Below, in pieces: positions 26,796 through 35,835 of a DNA stretch of 64,000 nt (position 1 is the stretch's first letter; the number at the start of each line of letters is the position of its first letter). The notes beneath the pieces were generated by a model that ran no database searches, was not told where the DNA came from, and saw nothing but the letters and a program-made list of their open reading frames with translations. Source of the stretch: Sphingobium boeckii (GTDB lineage: Bacteria; Pseudomonadota; Alphaproteobacteria; Sphingomonadales; Sphingomonadaceae); the NCBI RefSeq assembly GCF_014199215.1, contig NZ_JACIJC010000001.1:124001-188000 (forward strand). Reading direction: 5' to 3'. The translations under genes and the position numbers were made by a program.

Positions 26796-27404
26796 ATGCG
26801 CACCGCCACGATCAGCCGCAAGACCAAGGAAACCTCGATCGACGTTTCCCTGAACCTCGATGGAACCGGAATTTATTCGGTCTCCACGGGCATTGGTTTC
26901 CTCGATCACATGCTTGAGCAGCTTTCACGCCATTCTCTCATCGATCTCGATGTGAAGATTGCGGGGGATCTGCACATCGATCAGCATCACACGACCGAGG
27001 ATTCGGGGATCGCGATCGGCGAGGCGTTCAGCCAGGCGCTGGGCGACCGGCGCGGGATCACGCGATTCGGCGCGGCCTATTCGCCGATGGACGAGACTCT
27101 GACCCGCGTGGCAATCGACATTTCGGGACGTCCCTTCCTCGTCTGGAAGGCGGCGTTCAGCCAGCCGCGGCTGGGCGAGATGGATACCGAATTGTTCGAA
27201 CACTGGTTTCATGCGTTCACGGGATCGGCCGGCATCACGCTGCATGTCGAGAATCTCTACGGCCGCAACAATCATCACATCATCGAAAGCGCGTTCAAGG
27301 GGCTGGCCCGCGCGTTGCGTCAGGCGATCGAGATCGATCCGCGCAAGGCGGATAGCATCCCCTCGACCAAGGGCACGCTGGGCGGCGCTGGCACGGATGT
27401 CTGA
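26796..27404 (+). CDS. hisB: Imidazoleglycerol-phosphate dehydratase
   Basis: This is the monofunctional HisB of 202 residues, the sixth step of histidine synthesis. The two manganese-binding motifs [14 protein letters not shown] and [14 protein letters not shown] are intact. There is no fused phosphatase domain, as usual in alphaproteobacteria. GGAG about 5 bp before ATG 26796 sets the start; the frame is open much further upstream but antisense to sspB. It is first of the his unit and overlaps hisH by 8 bp. Confidence 0.96.
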   Translation: MRTATISRKTKETSIDVSLNLDGTGIYSVSTGIGFLDHMLEQLSRHSLIDLDVKIAGDLHIDQHHTTEDSGIAIGEAFSQALGDRRGITRFGAAYSPMDETLTRVAIDISGRPFLVWKAAFSQPRLGEMDTELFEHWFHAFTGSAGITLHVENLYGRNNHHIIESAFKGLARALRQAIEIDPRKADSIPSTKGTLGGAGTDV

Positions 27405-28008
27405 TAACATCGCGCTGATCGATTATGGCGCGGGCAATCTCCATTCGGTCCATAATGCGCTGAAAGCGGCGGGAGCCAGTGCGATTGACGTCACCGCCGA
27501 TCCCGCAATCGTTCGCCGCGCGGGACGGATCGTGTTGCCCGGCGTCGGCGCCTTCGCTGCCTGCGCCAATGCGTTGCGCGCGATTTCGGGCATGACTGAT
27601 GCGCTCGATGCGGCCGTGATCGAGGGCGGCACGCCCTTCCTCGGTATCTGCGTCGGAATGCAGCTCATGGCGGGCGAGGGCGAGGAACATGGCGCGCATC
27701 CCGGCCTTGGCTGGATCGCCGGACGCGTGACCGCGCTGCAGTCGCATGATCCCGCAGTCAAGATTCCGCATATGGGCTGGAACGATGTCGTGCCCGCCGT
27801 CGATCATCCGCTGATCGCGCCTGGCGAAGCCTATTTCCTGCACAGTTTCGCCTATGAAGGCACCGACATCCTGGCAGTCACCGATCATGGCGGCCCCGTG
27901 ACCGCCGCGATCGGCCGTGCGAACATGCTGGGTGTTCAGTTTCATCCCGAAAAGAGCCAGCGTTACGGGCTCGATTTCCTTGCCCGTTTTCTGGAGTGGC
28001 GGCCATGA
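27397..28008 (+). CDS. hisH: Imidazole glycerol phosphate synthase, glutaminase subunit
   Basis: This class I glutamine amidotransferase subunit of 203 residues supplies ammonia to HisF. The nucleophile is in GICVGMQLM and the His-Glu pair in [10 protein letters not shown]. The N-terminal [14 protein letters not shown] is typical. It overlaps hisB by 8 bp and hisA by 4 bp (ATGA), giving strong translational coupling. Confidence 0.96.
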   Translation: MSDNIALIDYGAGNLHSVHNALKAAGASAIDVTADPAIVRRAGRIVLPGVGAFAACANALRAISGMTDALDAAVIEGGTPFLGICVGMQLMAGEGEEHGAHPGLGWIAGRVTALQSHDPAVKIPHMGWNDVVPAVDHPLIAPGEAYFLHSFAYEGTDILAVTDHGGPVTAAIGRANMLGVQFHPEKSQRYGLDFLARFLEWRP

Positions 28009-28736
28009 GCCTTATCGTTTTCCCGGCCATCGATCTGAAGGCCGGTCAGGTCGTGCGTCTTGCCGAAGGCGATATGGAACGCGCGACCGTTTATGGGGAT
28101 GATCCCGCCGCACAGGCGATGCTGTTTGCCGAGGCGGGGGCCGAATACCTTCATGTCGTCGATCTGGACGGTGCCTTTGCGGGCGCTTCGGTCAATGGCG
28201 AAGCGGTGAAGGCCATCGTGGCGCGTTTTCCCGGCCATGTGCAATTGGGTGGCGGCATCCGCAACCGTGAGGCGATCGAGGGCTGGTTCGATCTGGGTGT
28301 GGCGCGCGTCGTGATCGGCACGGCGGCGCTCAAGGATCCCGATTTCGTGAAAGCGGCGGCACAAGACTTTCCCGGTGGCATCGTCGTCGCCGTGGATGCG
28401 CGCGATGGCATGGTGGCGACCGAGGGCTGGGCCGATGTGTCCGATGTGACCGTCACGGATATGGCGCGGCGCTTCGAGGATGCGGGCGTGGCGGCATTGC
28501 TGTTTACCGATGTGGGCCGCGATGGATTGCTCAAGGGCTGCAATGTGCAGGCCACGGTCGATCTGGCGCGTGCCACCGATATTCCGGTGATCGCCAGCGG
28601 CGGCGTGGCGGGCATCGGCGATATCCATATGCTCTCGATCCACGCGCGCGACGGAATCGAAGGCGTGATCACGGGCCGGGCGCTGTATGACGGGCGGCTG
28701 GATCTGGCGGCAGCGCTGGCAGTGGCGGCGCAGTGA
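28005..28736 (+). CDS. hisA: ProFAR isomerase HisA
   Basis: This is the (beta-alpha)8 isomerase of step four in histidine synthesis, 243 residues. The start [20 protein letters not shown], the phosphate-binding [14 protein letters not shown] and the C-terminal [11 protein letters not shown] are diagnostic. Aspartates in AIDLK and in FTDVGRDG are the catalytic pair. ATG 28005 overlaps the hisH stop. A palindromic repeat of family B separates it from hisF. Confidence 0.96.
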   Translation: MSLIVFPAIDLKAGQVVRLAEGDMERATVYGDDPAAQAMLFAEAGAEYLHVVDLDGAFAGASVNGEAVKAIVARFPGHVQLGGGIRNREAIEGWFDLGVARVVIGTAALKDPDFVKAAAQDFPGGIVVAVDARDGMVATEGWADVSDVTVTDMARRFEDAGVAALLFTDVGRDGLLKGCNVQATVDLARATDIPVIASGGVAGIGDIHMLSIHARDGIEGVITGRALYDGRLDLAAALAVAAQ

Positions 28737-28750
28737 GGGGCTACCAGAAT

Positions 28751-28824
28751 CCGTTTGTGTCGAGCGCAGTCGAAACACGTTCCGATGTTTCCCCACGTCC
28801 CTCGACTACGCTCGGGGCAAACGG
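28751..28824. repeat. Family B palindromic repeat between hisA and hisF
   Basis: The imperfect inverted repeat runs CCGTTTGTGTCGAGCGCAGT at the left and CTACGCTCGGGGCAAACGG at the right. It is the same element as at 34593-34679, 44421-44502 and 50991-51075. It fills most of the 109-bp gap between hisA and hisF inside the operon. Confidence 0.85.
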
Positions 28825-28845
28825 TTTATTCAACGGCATAGTCCA

Positions 28846-29619
28846 ATGACCGTCCGCGCGCGGATCATCCCCTGCCTCGACGTCCGTGACGGGCGCGTGG
28901 TGAAGGGTGTCAATTTCGTCGATCTGCGCGATGCCGGCGATCCGGTGGAGGCGGCGCGGGCCTATGATGCGGCGGGGGCGGACGAGCTTTGCTTTCTCGA
29001 TATCTCGGCCACGCATGAAGGTCGCGGCACCTTGCTCGATATGGTGCGGCGCACCGCGGAAGTGTGTTTCATGCCGCTCACCGTGGGCGGCGGCGTGCGC
29101 ACGCCCGATGATGCCCGCGCTTTGCTGCTGGCGGGGGCGGACAAGGTGGCGGTGAACAGCGCCGCCGTCGCGCGGCCTGAACTGGTGGCGGATATGGCGG
29201 CGCGTTTCGGCAGCCAGTGCGTGGTCGCCTCGGTGGACGCGCGCAAGGTGGCCGAGGGGCGTTGGGAGATCTTCACCCATGGCGGCCGCCGCGAAACCGG
29301 AATCGATGCGGTGGAACATGCGATCCGACTGGCCGATCTGGGCGCGGGCGAATTGCTGGTCACTTCGATGGATCGCGATGGCACGCGCGACGGCTATGAT
29401 CTGGTGCTCACGCGCACGATCGCCGATGCGGTGTCCGTTCCAGTGGTCGCCAGCGGCGGGGTGGGCAAGCTGGGCCATCTGGTGGAAGGCATATTGCAGG
29501 GCCATGCCAGTGCGGTGCTGGCCGCCTCCATTTTCCATTTCGGGGAGGCGAGCATCGGCGATGCGCATGGCGCGCTCGCCGATGCCGGCATCGCGGTCAG
29601 GGTTCCCGTCGCCCGCTGA
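28846..29619 (+). CDS. hisF: Imidazole glycerol phosphate synthase, cyclase subunit
   Basis: This is the cyclase half of IGP synthase, a (beta-alpha)8 barrel of 257 residues. [18 protein letters not shown] carries the first catalytic aspartate, and [16 protein letters not shown] carries the second. [12 protein letters not shown] and [12 protein letters not shown] bind phosphate. It works as a complex with HisH. Unlike the tight hisB-hisH-hisA overlaps, it stands 109 bp after hisA because of an inserted repeat. Confidence 0.96.
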   Translation: MTVRARIIPCLDVRDGRVVKGVNFVDLRDAGDPVEAARAYDAAGADELCFLDISATHEGRGTLLDMVRRTAEVCFMPLTVGGGVRTPDDARALLLAGADKVAVNSAAVARPELVADMAARFGSQCVVASVDARKVAEGRWEIFTHGGRRETGIDAVEHAIRLADLGAGELLVTSMDRDGTRDGYDLVLTRTIADAVSVPVVASGGVGKLGHLVEGILQGHASAVLAASIFHFGEASIGDAHGALADAGIAVRVPVAR

Positions 29620-29620
29620 T

Positions 29621-29649
29621 GGTTAATGTCGGCGCGGCTTACATTAACC
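29621..29649 (+). promoter_or_regulatory. Perfect 9-bp inverted repeat after hisF
   Basis: GGTTAATGT (29621-29629) and ACATTAACC (29641-29649) are perfectly complementary around an 11-bp GC-rich spacer. It is AT-rich in a GC-rich background, begins one base after the hisF stop, and is followed by more TTAA at 29668. There is no T-tract, so an operator or a processing/stability hairpin is more likely than a terminator. Confidence 0.5.
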
Positions 29650-29774
29650 AGAATATCGTTTCGGGCATTAACTATCGATGCGGTCCCAGATCGGCGAATC
29701 TGGTGATACTGGCAGGGCGCTTGCGTAGCGCCCGGGCATGACCGCCTTTGCGGTTGCGTTATCGGGGTAAGGGC

Positions 29775-29984
29775 ATGGGCATGGTCAAAGCGTGGCATAT
29801 GATCGCGGCCGCAGCACTGGCGGTCTCGATGATCGCCCTATTGGGCCATGCCGAATGGTGGAACGCCGAACAGCTTTCCGAACATGGCAATCTCAGCCTG
29901 TTCGTGGCGGGTATCGCCGGGGTTGCGATCGGCCGCCGCTCCAGCCGCATCCGCCGCAGCCACAAGCCCGATACAAGCGCTTGA
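29775..29984 (+). CDS. Small membrane protein (69 aa) inside the his operon
   Basis: This 69-residue protein has two hydrophobic stretches (MIAAAALAVSMIALLG, then LSLFVAGIAGVAIG) and a basic C-terminus (RRSSRIRRSHKP). It is preceded by GGGGTAAGG about 5 bp before ATG 29775. It resembles no histidine enzyme. It lies between hisF and hisE on the same strand, with its own 155-bp upstream region that contains an inverted repeat. The function cannot be told from sequence. Confidence 0.6.
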   Translation: MGMVKAWHMIAAAALAVSMIALLGHAEWWNAEQLSEHGNLSLFVAGIAGVAIGRRSSRIRRSHKPDTSA

Positions 29985-30015
29985 CGCTCCCCGGTCACCC
30001 GCGGCACATGGCGCG

Positions 30016-30336
30016 ATGGCCGGAACACTCGAAACGCTGCAATCCACGATCCGCGACCGCCGTTCAGGCGATCCCGCATCCTCCTATGTTGCCAGGCTGA
30101 CCGCCAAGGGCCGCGCCAAGATCGCGCAGAAATTGGGTGAGGAGGCGGTGGAAACCGTGATCGCCGCGATGGAGGGCGATCGCGCGGGCGTCACATCAGA
30201 GGCGGCCGATCTGCTGTTTCACCTGGGCGTGCTGCTGGCGGACATGGATCTCGGCTTCGAAGACGTGTTTGCCGAGCTGGAGCGCCGCGAAGGCGTGTCC
30301 GGACTGGATGAAAAAGCCGCCAGGCCACAGGATTGA
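30016..30336 (+). CDS. hisE: Phosphoribosyl-ATP diphosphatase
   Basis: This 106-residue pyrophosphohydrolase performs step two of histidine synthesis. The MazG-like metal site is KLGEEAVETVIAAM with the downstream EAADLLFHLGVLLAD. It is a stand-alone HisE; HisI is not fused and not in the window. The start ATG 30016 (MAGTLETLQSTI) is the one that aligns with family length. It sits 31 bp after the small membrane protein gene. Confidence 0.94.
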   Translation: MAGTLETLQSTIRDRRSGDPASSYVARLTAKGRAKIAQKLGEEAVETVIAAMEGDRAGVTSEAADLLFHLGVLLADMDLGFEDVFAELERREGVSGLDEKAARPQD

Positions 30337-30340
30337 AGCC

Positions 30341-30718
30341 ATGCCGATCGATGCCACCCAGCCTTATGACGACCAAAATATCTTTGCGAAGATCCTGCGC
30401 GGGGATATCCCCAACAGCACCGTGTATGAAGACGCTTTCGCATTGGCCTTTCACGACATCAATCCGCAGGCGCCGCATCATATCCTGGTGATCCCCAAGG
30501 GGGCCTATGTATCCTGGGACGATTTCTCCGCGCGCGCCGATGATGCAGAGATCGCGGGCTTCGTCCGTGCGGTGGGCAACGTCGCCCGCGAGGCCGGTAT
30601 GGTCGCGCCGGGATACCGGTTGCTCGCCAATATCGGACAGGACGGGCATCAGGAAGTGCCGCACCTCCACGTCCACATCTTTGCGGGTAGACCGCTTGGC
30701 CCGATGCTGGCGCGATAG
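30341..30718 (+). CDS. HIT family nucleotide-binding protein (Hint-like)
   Basis: This 125-residue histidine-triad hydrolase has the HxHxH motif HLHVHIFAG near the C-terminus and the IFAKILRGDIPNSTVYED start typical of Hint branch proteins. Hint enzymes hydrolyse nucleoside phosphoramidates and aminoacyl-adenylates. It starts 4 bp after the hisE stop, so it is the last gene of the his transcript. This hisE-HIT pairing is common in alphaproteobacteria. Confidence 0.92.
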   Translation: MPIDATQPYDDQNIFAKILRGDIPNSTVYEDAFALAFHDINPQAPHHILVIPKGAYVSWDDFSARADDAEIAGFVRAVGNVAREAGMVAPGYRLLANIGQDGHQEVPHLHVHIFAGRPLGPMLAR

Positions 30719-30811
30719 GGGATTGCGCTCCTCCACATAGCGGCTAGGTTCCCCGCATCACAGTTCGCGGGCAGGCGGCAACCGCCCCCGCGCACCAAGG
30801 GGAAATCATAG

Positions 30812-32353
30812 ATGATATTCGGGCGCATCAAGCCACTCGACGCCATTTTAGCCACCGCCGAGAAAAAATCACTGACCCGCTCTCTGGGCGCATTCCAGCT
30901 TACCATGCTGGGCATCGGTGCCGTGATCGGCACCGGCATCTTCGTTCTGACCGCAGAGGCCGCGCAAAAAGCCGGGCCAGGCATGATGCTGTCGTTCATC
31001 ATCGCCGGCTTCGTCTGCGCCGTCGCCGCGCTCTGCTACGCCGAAATGGCCGCGATGGTCCCCGTATCGGGTTCCGCTTATACCTATAGCTATGCCGTGA
31101 TGGGCGAGCTTATCGCATGGATGGTCGGCTGGGCGCTGATCCTGGAATATGCGGTGGCGGCGGGCGCGGTTTCGGTGGGCTGGTCCGGCTATGTGGTCGG
31201 CCTGCTCGAAAACGCATTTTCGATCGATATTCCCGATCTGCTGGTGCGCGGCCCTTATGATGGCGGGATCGTCAATCTGCCCGCCATGGCGATTGCGGGC
31301 CTGGTCACCTGGCTTCTGGTAATCGGCACCAAGGAAAGTGCGGCGGTCAATGCGGTGCTGGTGGCGATCAAGGTCGCCGCGCTGACATTGTTCATCATCC
31401 TGGCAGTGCCGGTGATGAAGATGGAGAATTTCACGCCCTTCTCGCCTTTGGGCTTTGCGGGCGTCTCGGCGGCTGCAGCGTCGATCTTCTTTGCTTATGT
31501 CGGTTTCGACGCGGTTTCGACTGCAGCCGAGGAAACCAAGAATCCGCAGCGCAACATGCCGATCGGCCTGATCGGCTCGCTCGCCATCTGCACCATCTTC
31601 TATATCCTCGTCGCGGCCGGCGTGATCGGCAGCGTGGGCGCACAGCCGATGCTCGGCCCCGATGGCGCAGCGCTGCCTCCCGGCAGCACCCAATTGGCGC
31701 AGGCTTGCGCCAACAGCATCGCATCCACCGGCCACGACGCCGTGGTCTGTTCCAAGGAAGCACTGGCCTGGACGCTGCGCGAAATCGGCTGGCCCCAGAT
31801 CGGCAATCTGATCGGCCTGGCCGCTGGCCTTGCGCTGCCGTCGGTCATCCTGATGATGATGTTCGGCCAGACCCGCATTTTCTTCGTGATGAGCCGCGAT
31901 GGTCTGCTCCCCGCGGTCTTTTCCAAGATCCACCCCAAATTCCATACGCCGCATGTGATCACGATCCTGACCGGCATCTTCGTGGCGATGTTCGCGGCCT
32001 TCTTCCCGGTCGGCAAATTGGCGGATATTTCCAACAGCGGCACGCTGTTCGCCTTTGCCGCCGTGTCGATCGCGGTGCTGGTGCTGCGTCGCACCGATCC
32101 AAGCCGCAAGCGTCCTTTCCGGACCCCGGCGATCATGATCACTGCGCCGATCGCGGTGGCGGGCTGCATCTATCTGTTTTTCAGCCTCGGCACGGAAACC
32201 AAGCTGATGTTCGTCGGCTGGGCTGCCATCGGCCTCGTGGTCTATTTCCTCTATGGCTATCGCAAGAGCCATGTCGGTCTGGGCCATGTCGAAGTGCATG
32301 AGACGGATACCGACGCGCCGCCGCAGCCGGTGCCGCCCGTACCCGATCTCTGA
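30812..32353 (+). CDS. APC family amino acid permease
   Basis: This inner-membrane transporter has 513 residues and about 12-13 membrane helices. The substrate-binding GIGAVIGTGIFVLTAE in helix 1 is the APC hallmark, and GFDAVSTAAEETKNPQRNMP marks the cationic/general amino acid permease (YfnA/CAT-like) branch. A periplasmic loop around residues 290-330 contains two cysteines. It has its own promoter region upstream and a strong terminator downstream. Substrate specificity is not certain. Confidence 0.9.
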   Translation: MIFGRIKPLDAILATAEKKSLTRSLGAFQLTMLGIGAVIGTGIFVLTAEAAQKAGPGMMLSFIIAGFVCAVAALCYAEMAAMVPVSGSAYTYSYAVMGELIAWMVGWALILEYAVAAGAVSVGWSGYVVGLLENAFSIDIPDLLVRGPYDGGIVNLPAMAIAGLVTWLLVIGTKESAAVNAVLVAIKVAALTLFIILAVPVMKMENFTPFSPLGFAGVSAAAASIFFAYVGFDAVSTAAEETKNPQRNMPIGLIGSLAICTIFYILVAAGVIGSVGAQPMLGPDGAALPPGSTQLAQACANSIASTGHDAVVCSKEALAWTLREIGWPQIGNLIGLAAGLALPSVILMMMFGQTRIFFVMSRDGLLPAVFSKIHPKFHTPHVITILTGIFVAMFAAFFPVGKLADISNSGTLFAFAAVSIAVLVLRRTDPSRKRPFRTPAIMITAPIAVAGCIYLFFSLGTETKLMFVGWAAIGLVVYFLYGYRKSHVGLGHVEVHETDTDAPPQPVPPVPDL

Positions 32354-32379
32354 TCGCGCGCGACAAGCGCAAAGAAAAA

Positions 32380-32405
32380 GGGGAGGCGTCGGCCTCCCCT
32401 TTTTT
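32380..32405 (+). terminator. Strong rho-independent terminator
   Basis: GGGGAGGC (32380-32387) and GCCTCCCC (32392-32399) form a perfect 8-bp stem with loop GTCG, followed by six T's. An A-rich run on the left (AAAGAAAAA) makes it work on the minus strand too, for the converging adenosine kinase gene. Confidence 0.95.
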
Positions 32406-32426
32406 GTGTCCGTCAGAGGGCCGGAG

Positions 32427-33428
32427 TCAGCCGAAGCGCTGGGCGATGACGGCCTTCAGATCGGCCTCGGGTCGCGCGCCATAATGGGAGATGATCTCCG
32501 CGGCGCAGATCGCGCCCATGGTCAGACTGTCCTCGACCGAACGGTCCTGCGCCTGACCGGCCAGGAAACCGGCCGCGAAGAGATCGCCCGCGCCCGTGGT
32601 ATCGACCACGGCGTCGATCGGCTCGGCGGGCACGGCGAAACGCGCGCCATCCTTCACCGCGATCGCGCCCTGCTCCGAACGGGTGACCACCAGCAGCGGC
32701 ACCTGCGCTGCGATCCGGCTTACGGCGGCCTCGAAATCGTCCAATTCGGTGAGCGACAGGATTTCGGCTTCATTGGCGAACAGGATATCCACATCGCCAT
32801 CCGCGATCAGCTTCAGGAAATCGCCGCGATGGCGCGAGATGCAGAATGTGTCGGACAGGGTGAAAGCCACCTTGCGGCCCGCGCCGCGCGCGATCGCGAT
32901 CGCCTCCCGCATCGCACCGCGGGGCTCTTCGGGATCCCAGAGATAGCCTTCGAGATAGAGGATCGCCCCGCTGGCGATCATGGTCTTGTCCAGCGCGGCG
33001 GCGGGCAGGAATTGCGATGCGCCGAGAAAGGTGTTCATCGTGCGCTGGCCATCGGGGGTGACGAGGATCAGGCAGCGCGCGGTGGGCGGTTCGGCTTCGA
33101 TCCGTGCTTCGGTGGTGAAGGTCACCCCCAGCGCGCGAATGTCATGGGCGAATACATTGCCGAGCTGGTCCTTGGCGACCTGGCCGATGAAGCCGCATGT
33201 GCCGCCAAGCGCCGCGATGCCAGCGACCGTATTGGCGGCCGATCCGCCACTGGCTTCGATGCCCGCCGCCATCTTGGCATAGAGCGCTTCGGCCTCTTCG
33301 GTGGTGAAGAGCAATTGCATCGAGCCCTTGTTCAGCCCCTCCTGCGCGATAAAGGCGTCGTCGGCCTTGGCGATGACGTCGACGATGGCGTTGCCGATGG
33401 CGACGATATCATAAGTGGCTGCGCTCAA
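32427..33428 (-). CDS. Adenosine kinase (PfkB family)
   Basis: This carbohydrate/nucleoside kinase of the PfkB fold has 333 residues. The two PfkB signatures are visible: GGSAANTVAGIAALGG (substrate side) and DTTGAGDLFAAGFLAG with the catalytic aspartate and anion hole. The overall pattern (AIGNAIVDVIAKADD at the N-terminus) is that of bacterial adenosine-kinase-like proteins in purine salvage. A sugar kinase cannot be excluded. It converges on the permease gene and shares its terminator. Confidence 0.87.
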   Translation of the reverse strand: MSAATYDIVAIGNAIVDVIAKADDAFIAQEGLNKGSMQLLFTTEEAEALYAKMAAGIEASGGSAANTVAGIAALGGTCGFIGQVAKDQLGNVFAHDIRALGVTFTTEARIEAEPPTARCLILVTPDGQRTMNTFLGASQFLPAAALDKTMIASGAILYLEGYLWDPEEPRGAMREAIAIARGAGRKVAFTLSDTFCISRHRGDFLKLIADGDVDILFANEAEILSLTELDDFEAAVSRIAAQVPLLVVTRSEQGAIAVKDGARFAVPAEPIDAVVDTTGAGDLFAAGFLAGQAQDRSVEDSLTMGAICAAEIISHYGARPEADLKAVIAQRFG

Positions 33429-33534
33429 ATGCTGGCTCCTCGCATATCTGGATATGATCGCCGCCTAGTGCGCAAGGGCGGTGGGCGCAACCGGGCGATT
33501 GACGTCCGGGCGGCGGGCGCGCAATCACGGGCGG

Positions 33535-34215
33535 ATGATCCGTGCCTTCTTCCTCTCCCTCGGCCAGCTTTCCGATCCTGCGATCCTGAAGGTGCTGGCC
33601 AAGGTCATCGCCCTCACCCTGCTCATCTTCATCCTGCTCGGCGCCTTGCTCTGGTTCGGGGTGTCACGCTGGATCGGCACCGATTTCTGGGCGGGAGAAA
33701 GCGATTTGTACGGATTGGCGGCGTTGACCGGGCTGGCCGTGTTCGGCGGCACCTGGCTGTTTTTCCGCGCGGTCGCGGTGGCGGTGATGGGGCTGTTCGC
33801 CGATGGCGTGGTCGCCGCGGTGGAGCGGCGGCATTATCCGGCGGTGGCTTCGGACGCACGCAATCCTTCCATGTCATTGTCACTGCGCATGGGGCTGGCG
33901 TCAATGCTGCGCGCGATCCTGTTCAATCTGCTCGCGCTGCCGCTCTATGTGTTGCTGCTGGTGACGGGCGTGGGCACGATCGCCCTGTTCGCATTGGTCA
34001 ATGCGTTGCTGCTGGGCCGCGATCTGGGGGAGATGGTCGCGGTGCGCCATATGGATGCCGGGGCGGTCCGGGGCTGGCTTGAGACGACCCGCACGCAAAG
34101 GCTGGTCCTCGGGCTTGTGGTGACCGGCCTGTTTGTGGTTCCGTTCGTCAACCTGCTCGCGCCCGTGATCGGCGCGGCGATGGCGACGCATCTGTACCAC
34201 GGGAAACGCATATGA
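33535..34215 (+). CDS. EI24 domain-containing membrane protein (CysZ-like)
   Basis: This 226-residue inner-membrane protein has four to six helices and the EI24/CysZ pattern: an N-terminal amphipathic start MIRAFFLSLGQLSDPAIL, central helices, and an NLLAPVIGAAMATHL ending. CysZ members carry sulfate. Alphaproteobacterial EI24 proteins are less well studied, and no cys genes are near. ATG 33535 is chosen; the upstream part of the frame is not protein-like. The next gene overlaps by ATGA. Confidence 0.82.
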   Translation: MIRAFFLSLGQLSDPAILKVLAKVIALTLLIFILLGALLWFGVSRWIGTDFWAGESDLYGLAALTGLAVFGGTWLFFRAVAVAVMGLFADGVVAAVERRHYPAVASDARNPSMSLSLRMGLASMLRAILFNLLALPLYVLLLVTGVGTIALFALVNALLLGRDLGEMVAVRHMDAGAVRGWLETTRTQRLVLGLVVTGLFVVPFVNLLAPVIGAAMATHLYHGKRI

Positions 34216-34583
34216 AAGCCGTATTGTTCACCCTCTCCACCGCGCTGTTGCTGGCGGGCTGCGGCAGCAATGGGCCGCGGCCGCAAGCCGCGGCGCGCGC
34301 GCCCGATCCGATCGTGCCGCGCAAGGTGAGCCGCGGTGGCGCGCAGGATGCCGTGATCGGACGCGATGCGCGGGCGCTGACGGGCCTGTTCGGTCGTCCG
34401 GCTCAGGATGTGCGCGAGGCCAATGGCCGCAAACTGCAGTTCGGCAATGGCGTGTGTGTGCTCGACGCCTATCTCTATGCACGCAAAAGCGGGGCGGAGC
34501 CGGTGGTGACCTATGTCGATACGCGCAAGCCCGATGGCGCGGATGTGGACCGGGCGAGTTGCGTGGCGGCTTTGGCGCGGTAG
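34212..34583 (+). CDS. Small lipoprotein, hypothetical
   Basis: This 123-residue lipoprotein has the lipobox LLAGC followed by GSNG. The mature part contains LTGLFGRPAQDVREANGRKLQF and CVLDAYLYARK, a pattern resembling SmpA/BamE-like small lipoproteins (a turn after a Phe-Gly-x-Pro), though I cannot assign a family firmly. It is translationally coupled to the EI24 gene (ATGA at 34212-34215), which suggests a joint role in the envelope. A long perfect palindrome follows. Confidence 0.7.
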   Translation: MKAVLFTLSTALLLAGCGSNGPRPQAAARAPDPIVPRKVSRGGAQDAVIGRDARALTGLFGRPAQDVREANGRKLQFGNGVCVLDAYLYARKSGAEPVVTYVDTRKPDGADVDRASCVAALAR

Positions 34584-34592
34584 GGAATACTG

Positions 34593-34679
34593 AAAATATC
34601 CGTTTGTCCCGAGCGCAGTCGAGGGACGTAGCGCTTGGTCCTGAGTGTCTCGACTGCGCTCGGGACAAACGGATATTTT
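34593..34679. repeat. Family B palindromic repeat with perfect 31-bp arms
   Basis: Left arm 34593-34623 and right arm 34649-34679 are exact reverse complements over 31 bases, with a 25-nt loop. The core is TTTGTCCCGAGCGCAGTCGA. The outermost bases are AAAATATC and GATATTTT, so it ends in a T-run on both strands and can serve as a bidirectional terminator for the lipoprotein gene and queG. Confidence 0.95.
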
Positions 34680-34691
34680 GAGCATTTTCCG

Positions 34692-35738
34692 TTAATCCAA
34701 TCGCGCCAGCGCCCAGCCTGCCGCCTCGCTAACCACATCGGACTCATCCTCCAGCAACGGCTCCAGCCGCGCGCGCAGTGACCGGTCCCCGCTGTTCCCC
34801 GCAGCGATGGCGGCATTGCGGACCATGCGGTTCCGCCCGATCCGCTTGATCGGCGATCCTGCGAACACCTGCCGGAAACCGGCGTCGTCGAGCGCGAGAA
34901 TATCGCCGATTGCCGGTGCGGTCAGCTCGGCGCGCGGGGCGAAGGCGAGGTTTGCCGCGGCCTTGACCGCGAATTTGTTCCAGGGGCAGACCGCCAGGCA
35001 ATCGTCGCAGCCATAGATGCGATTGCCGATCGCTTCCCGAAATTCCAGCGGGATCGGCCCTTTCAACTCGATCGTGAGATAGGAAATGCAGCGCCGTGCA
35101 TCGACCCGATAGGGCGCGGGAAAGGCATCCGTGGGGCAGGCGCGCTGACAGGCGTCGCACGATCCGCAATTGTCCCGTCCCGGCTCATCGGGTTCGAGGT
35201 CGAGTGTGGTGTAAATCGATCCCAGGAACAGCCAACTCCCGTGATCGCGGCTCACCAGATTGCTGTGTTTACCCTGCCAGCCCAGCCCGGCCGCTTCGGC
35301 CAGCGGCTTTTCCATGACCGGCGCGGTATCCACGAACACCTTCAGATCGCCGCCCGCTTGCCCCACCAGCCAGCGCGCAAGCTCCTTCAGCTTGCGCTTC
35401 AGGATATCGTGATAATCGCCGCCCTGCGCATAGACCGAGATGCGCCCGATCCCGCCTTCCTTCTCCAGCGCAAGCGGATCCACTGCGGGCGCATAGCTCA
35501 GTCCCAGCATGATGACCGAGCGGACTTGGGGCCAGAGCCCCGCCGGGCTGCCGCGCTGGCCCGCGCGTTCCTCCATCCAGATCATCTCCCCATGGCAGCC
35601 CTCGTCCAGCCACTGGTTGAGCCGTACCGCGCTGAGCGGAGCCGCATCGGCGGGCGCGATCCGGCAATCGGCAAAGCCGATGCGGCGCGCTTCCTGCTTG
35701 AGTGCAGTGGAGAGAGAGGGGGATGGCGTGTTTGTCAT
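34692..35738 (-). CDS. queG: Epoxyqueuosine reductase
   Basis: This cobalamin-dependent iron-sulfur enzyme reduces epoxyqueuosine to queuosine in tRNA. It has 348 residues with two ferredoxin-like cluster motifs, CGSCDACQRACPTDAF and CDDCLAVCPWN. The QueG-type start EARRIGFADCRIAPAD and the C-terminal HEAT-like segment (RNRMVRNAAIAAGNSGD) are present. The start is ATG 35738; the frame runs upstream to 35936 without homology-like sequence. It diverges from the ABC exporter genes. The partner gluQRS is also in this window. Confidence 0.94.
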   Translation of the reverse strand: MTNTPSPSLSTALKQEARRIGFADCRIAPADAAPLSAVRLNQWLDEGCHGEMIWMEERAGQRGSPAGLWPQVRSVIMLGLSYAPAVDPLALEKEGGIGRISVYAQGGDYHDILKRKLKELARWLVGQAGGDLKVFVDTAPVMEKPLAEAAGLGWQGKHSNLVSRDHGSWLFLGSIYTTLDLEPDEPGRDNCGSCDACQRACPTDAFPAPYRVDARRCISYLTIELKGPIPLEFREAIGNRIYGCDDCLAVCPWNKFAVKAAANLAFAPRAELTAPAIGDILALDDAGFRQVFAGSPIKRIGRNRMVRNAAIAAGNSGDRSLRARLEPLLEDESDVVSEAAGWALARLD

Positions 35739-35835
35739 TCCGAAATCTATTGTTACTAGGATCGGCCGGTCATGTCGCGGCTGAGAGCATCGGAAACCAG
35801 TTTCATGCAAGCGTATCTGTGTAGCCGGGGCGTCG

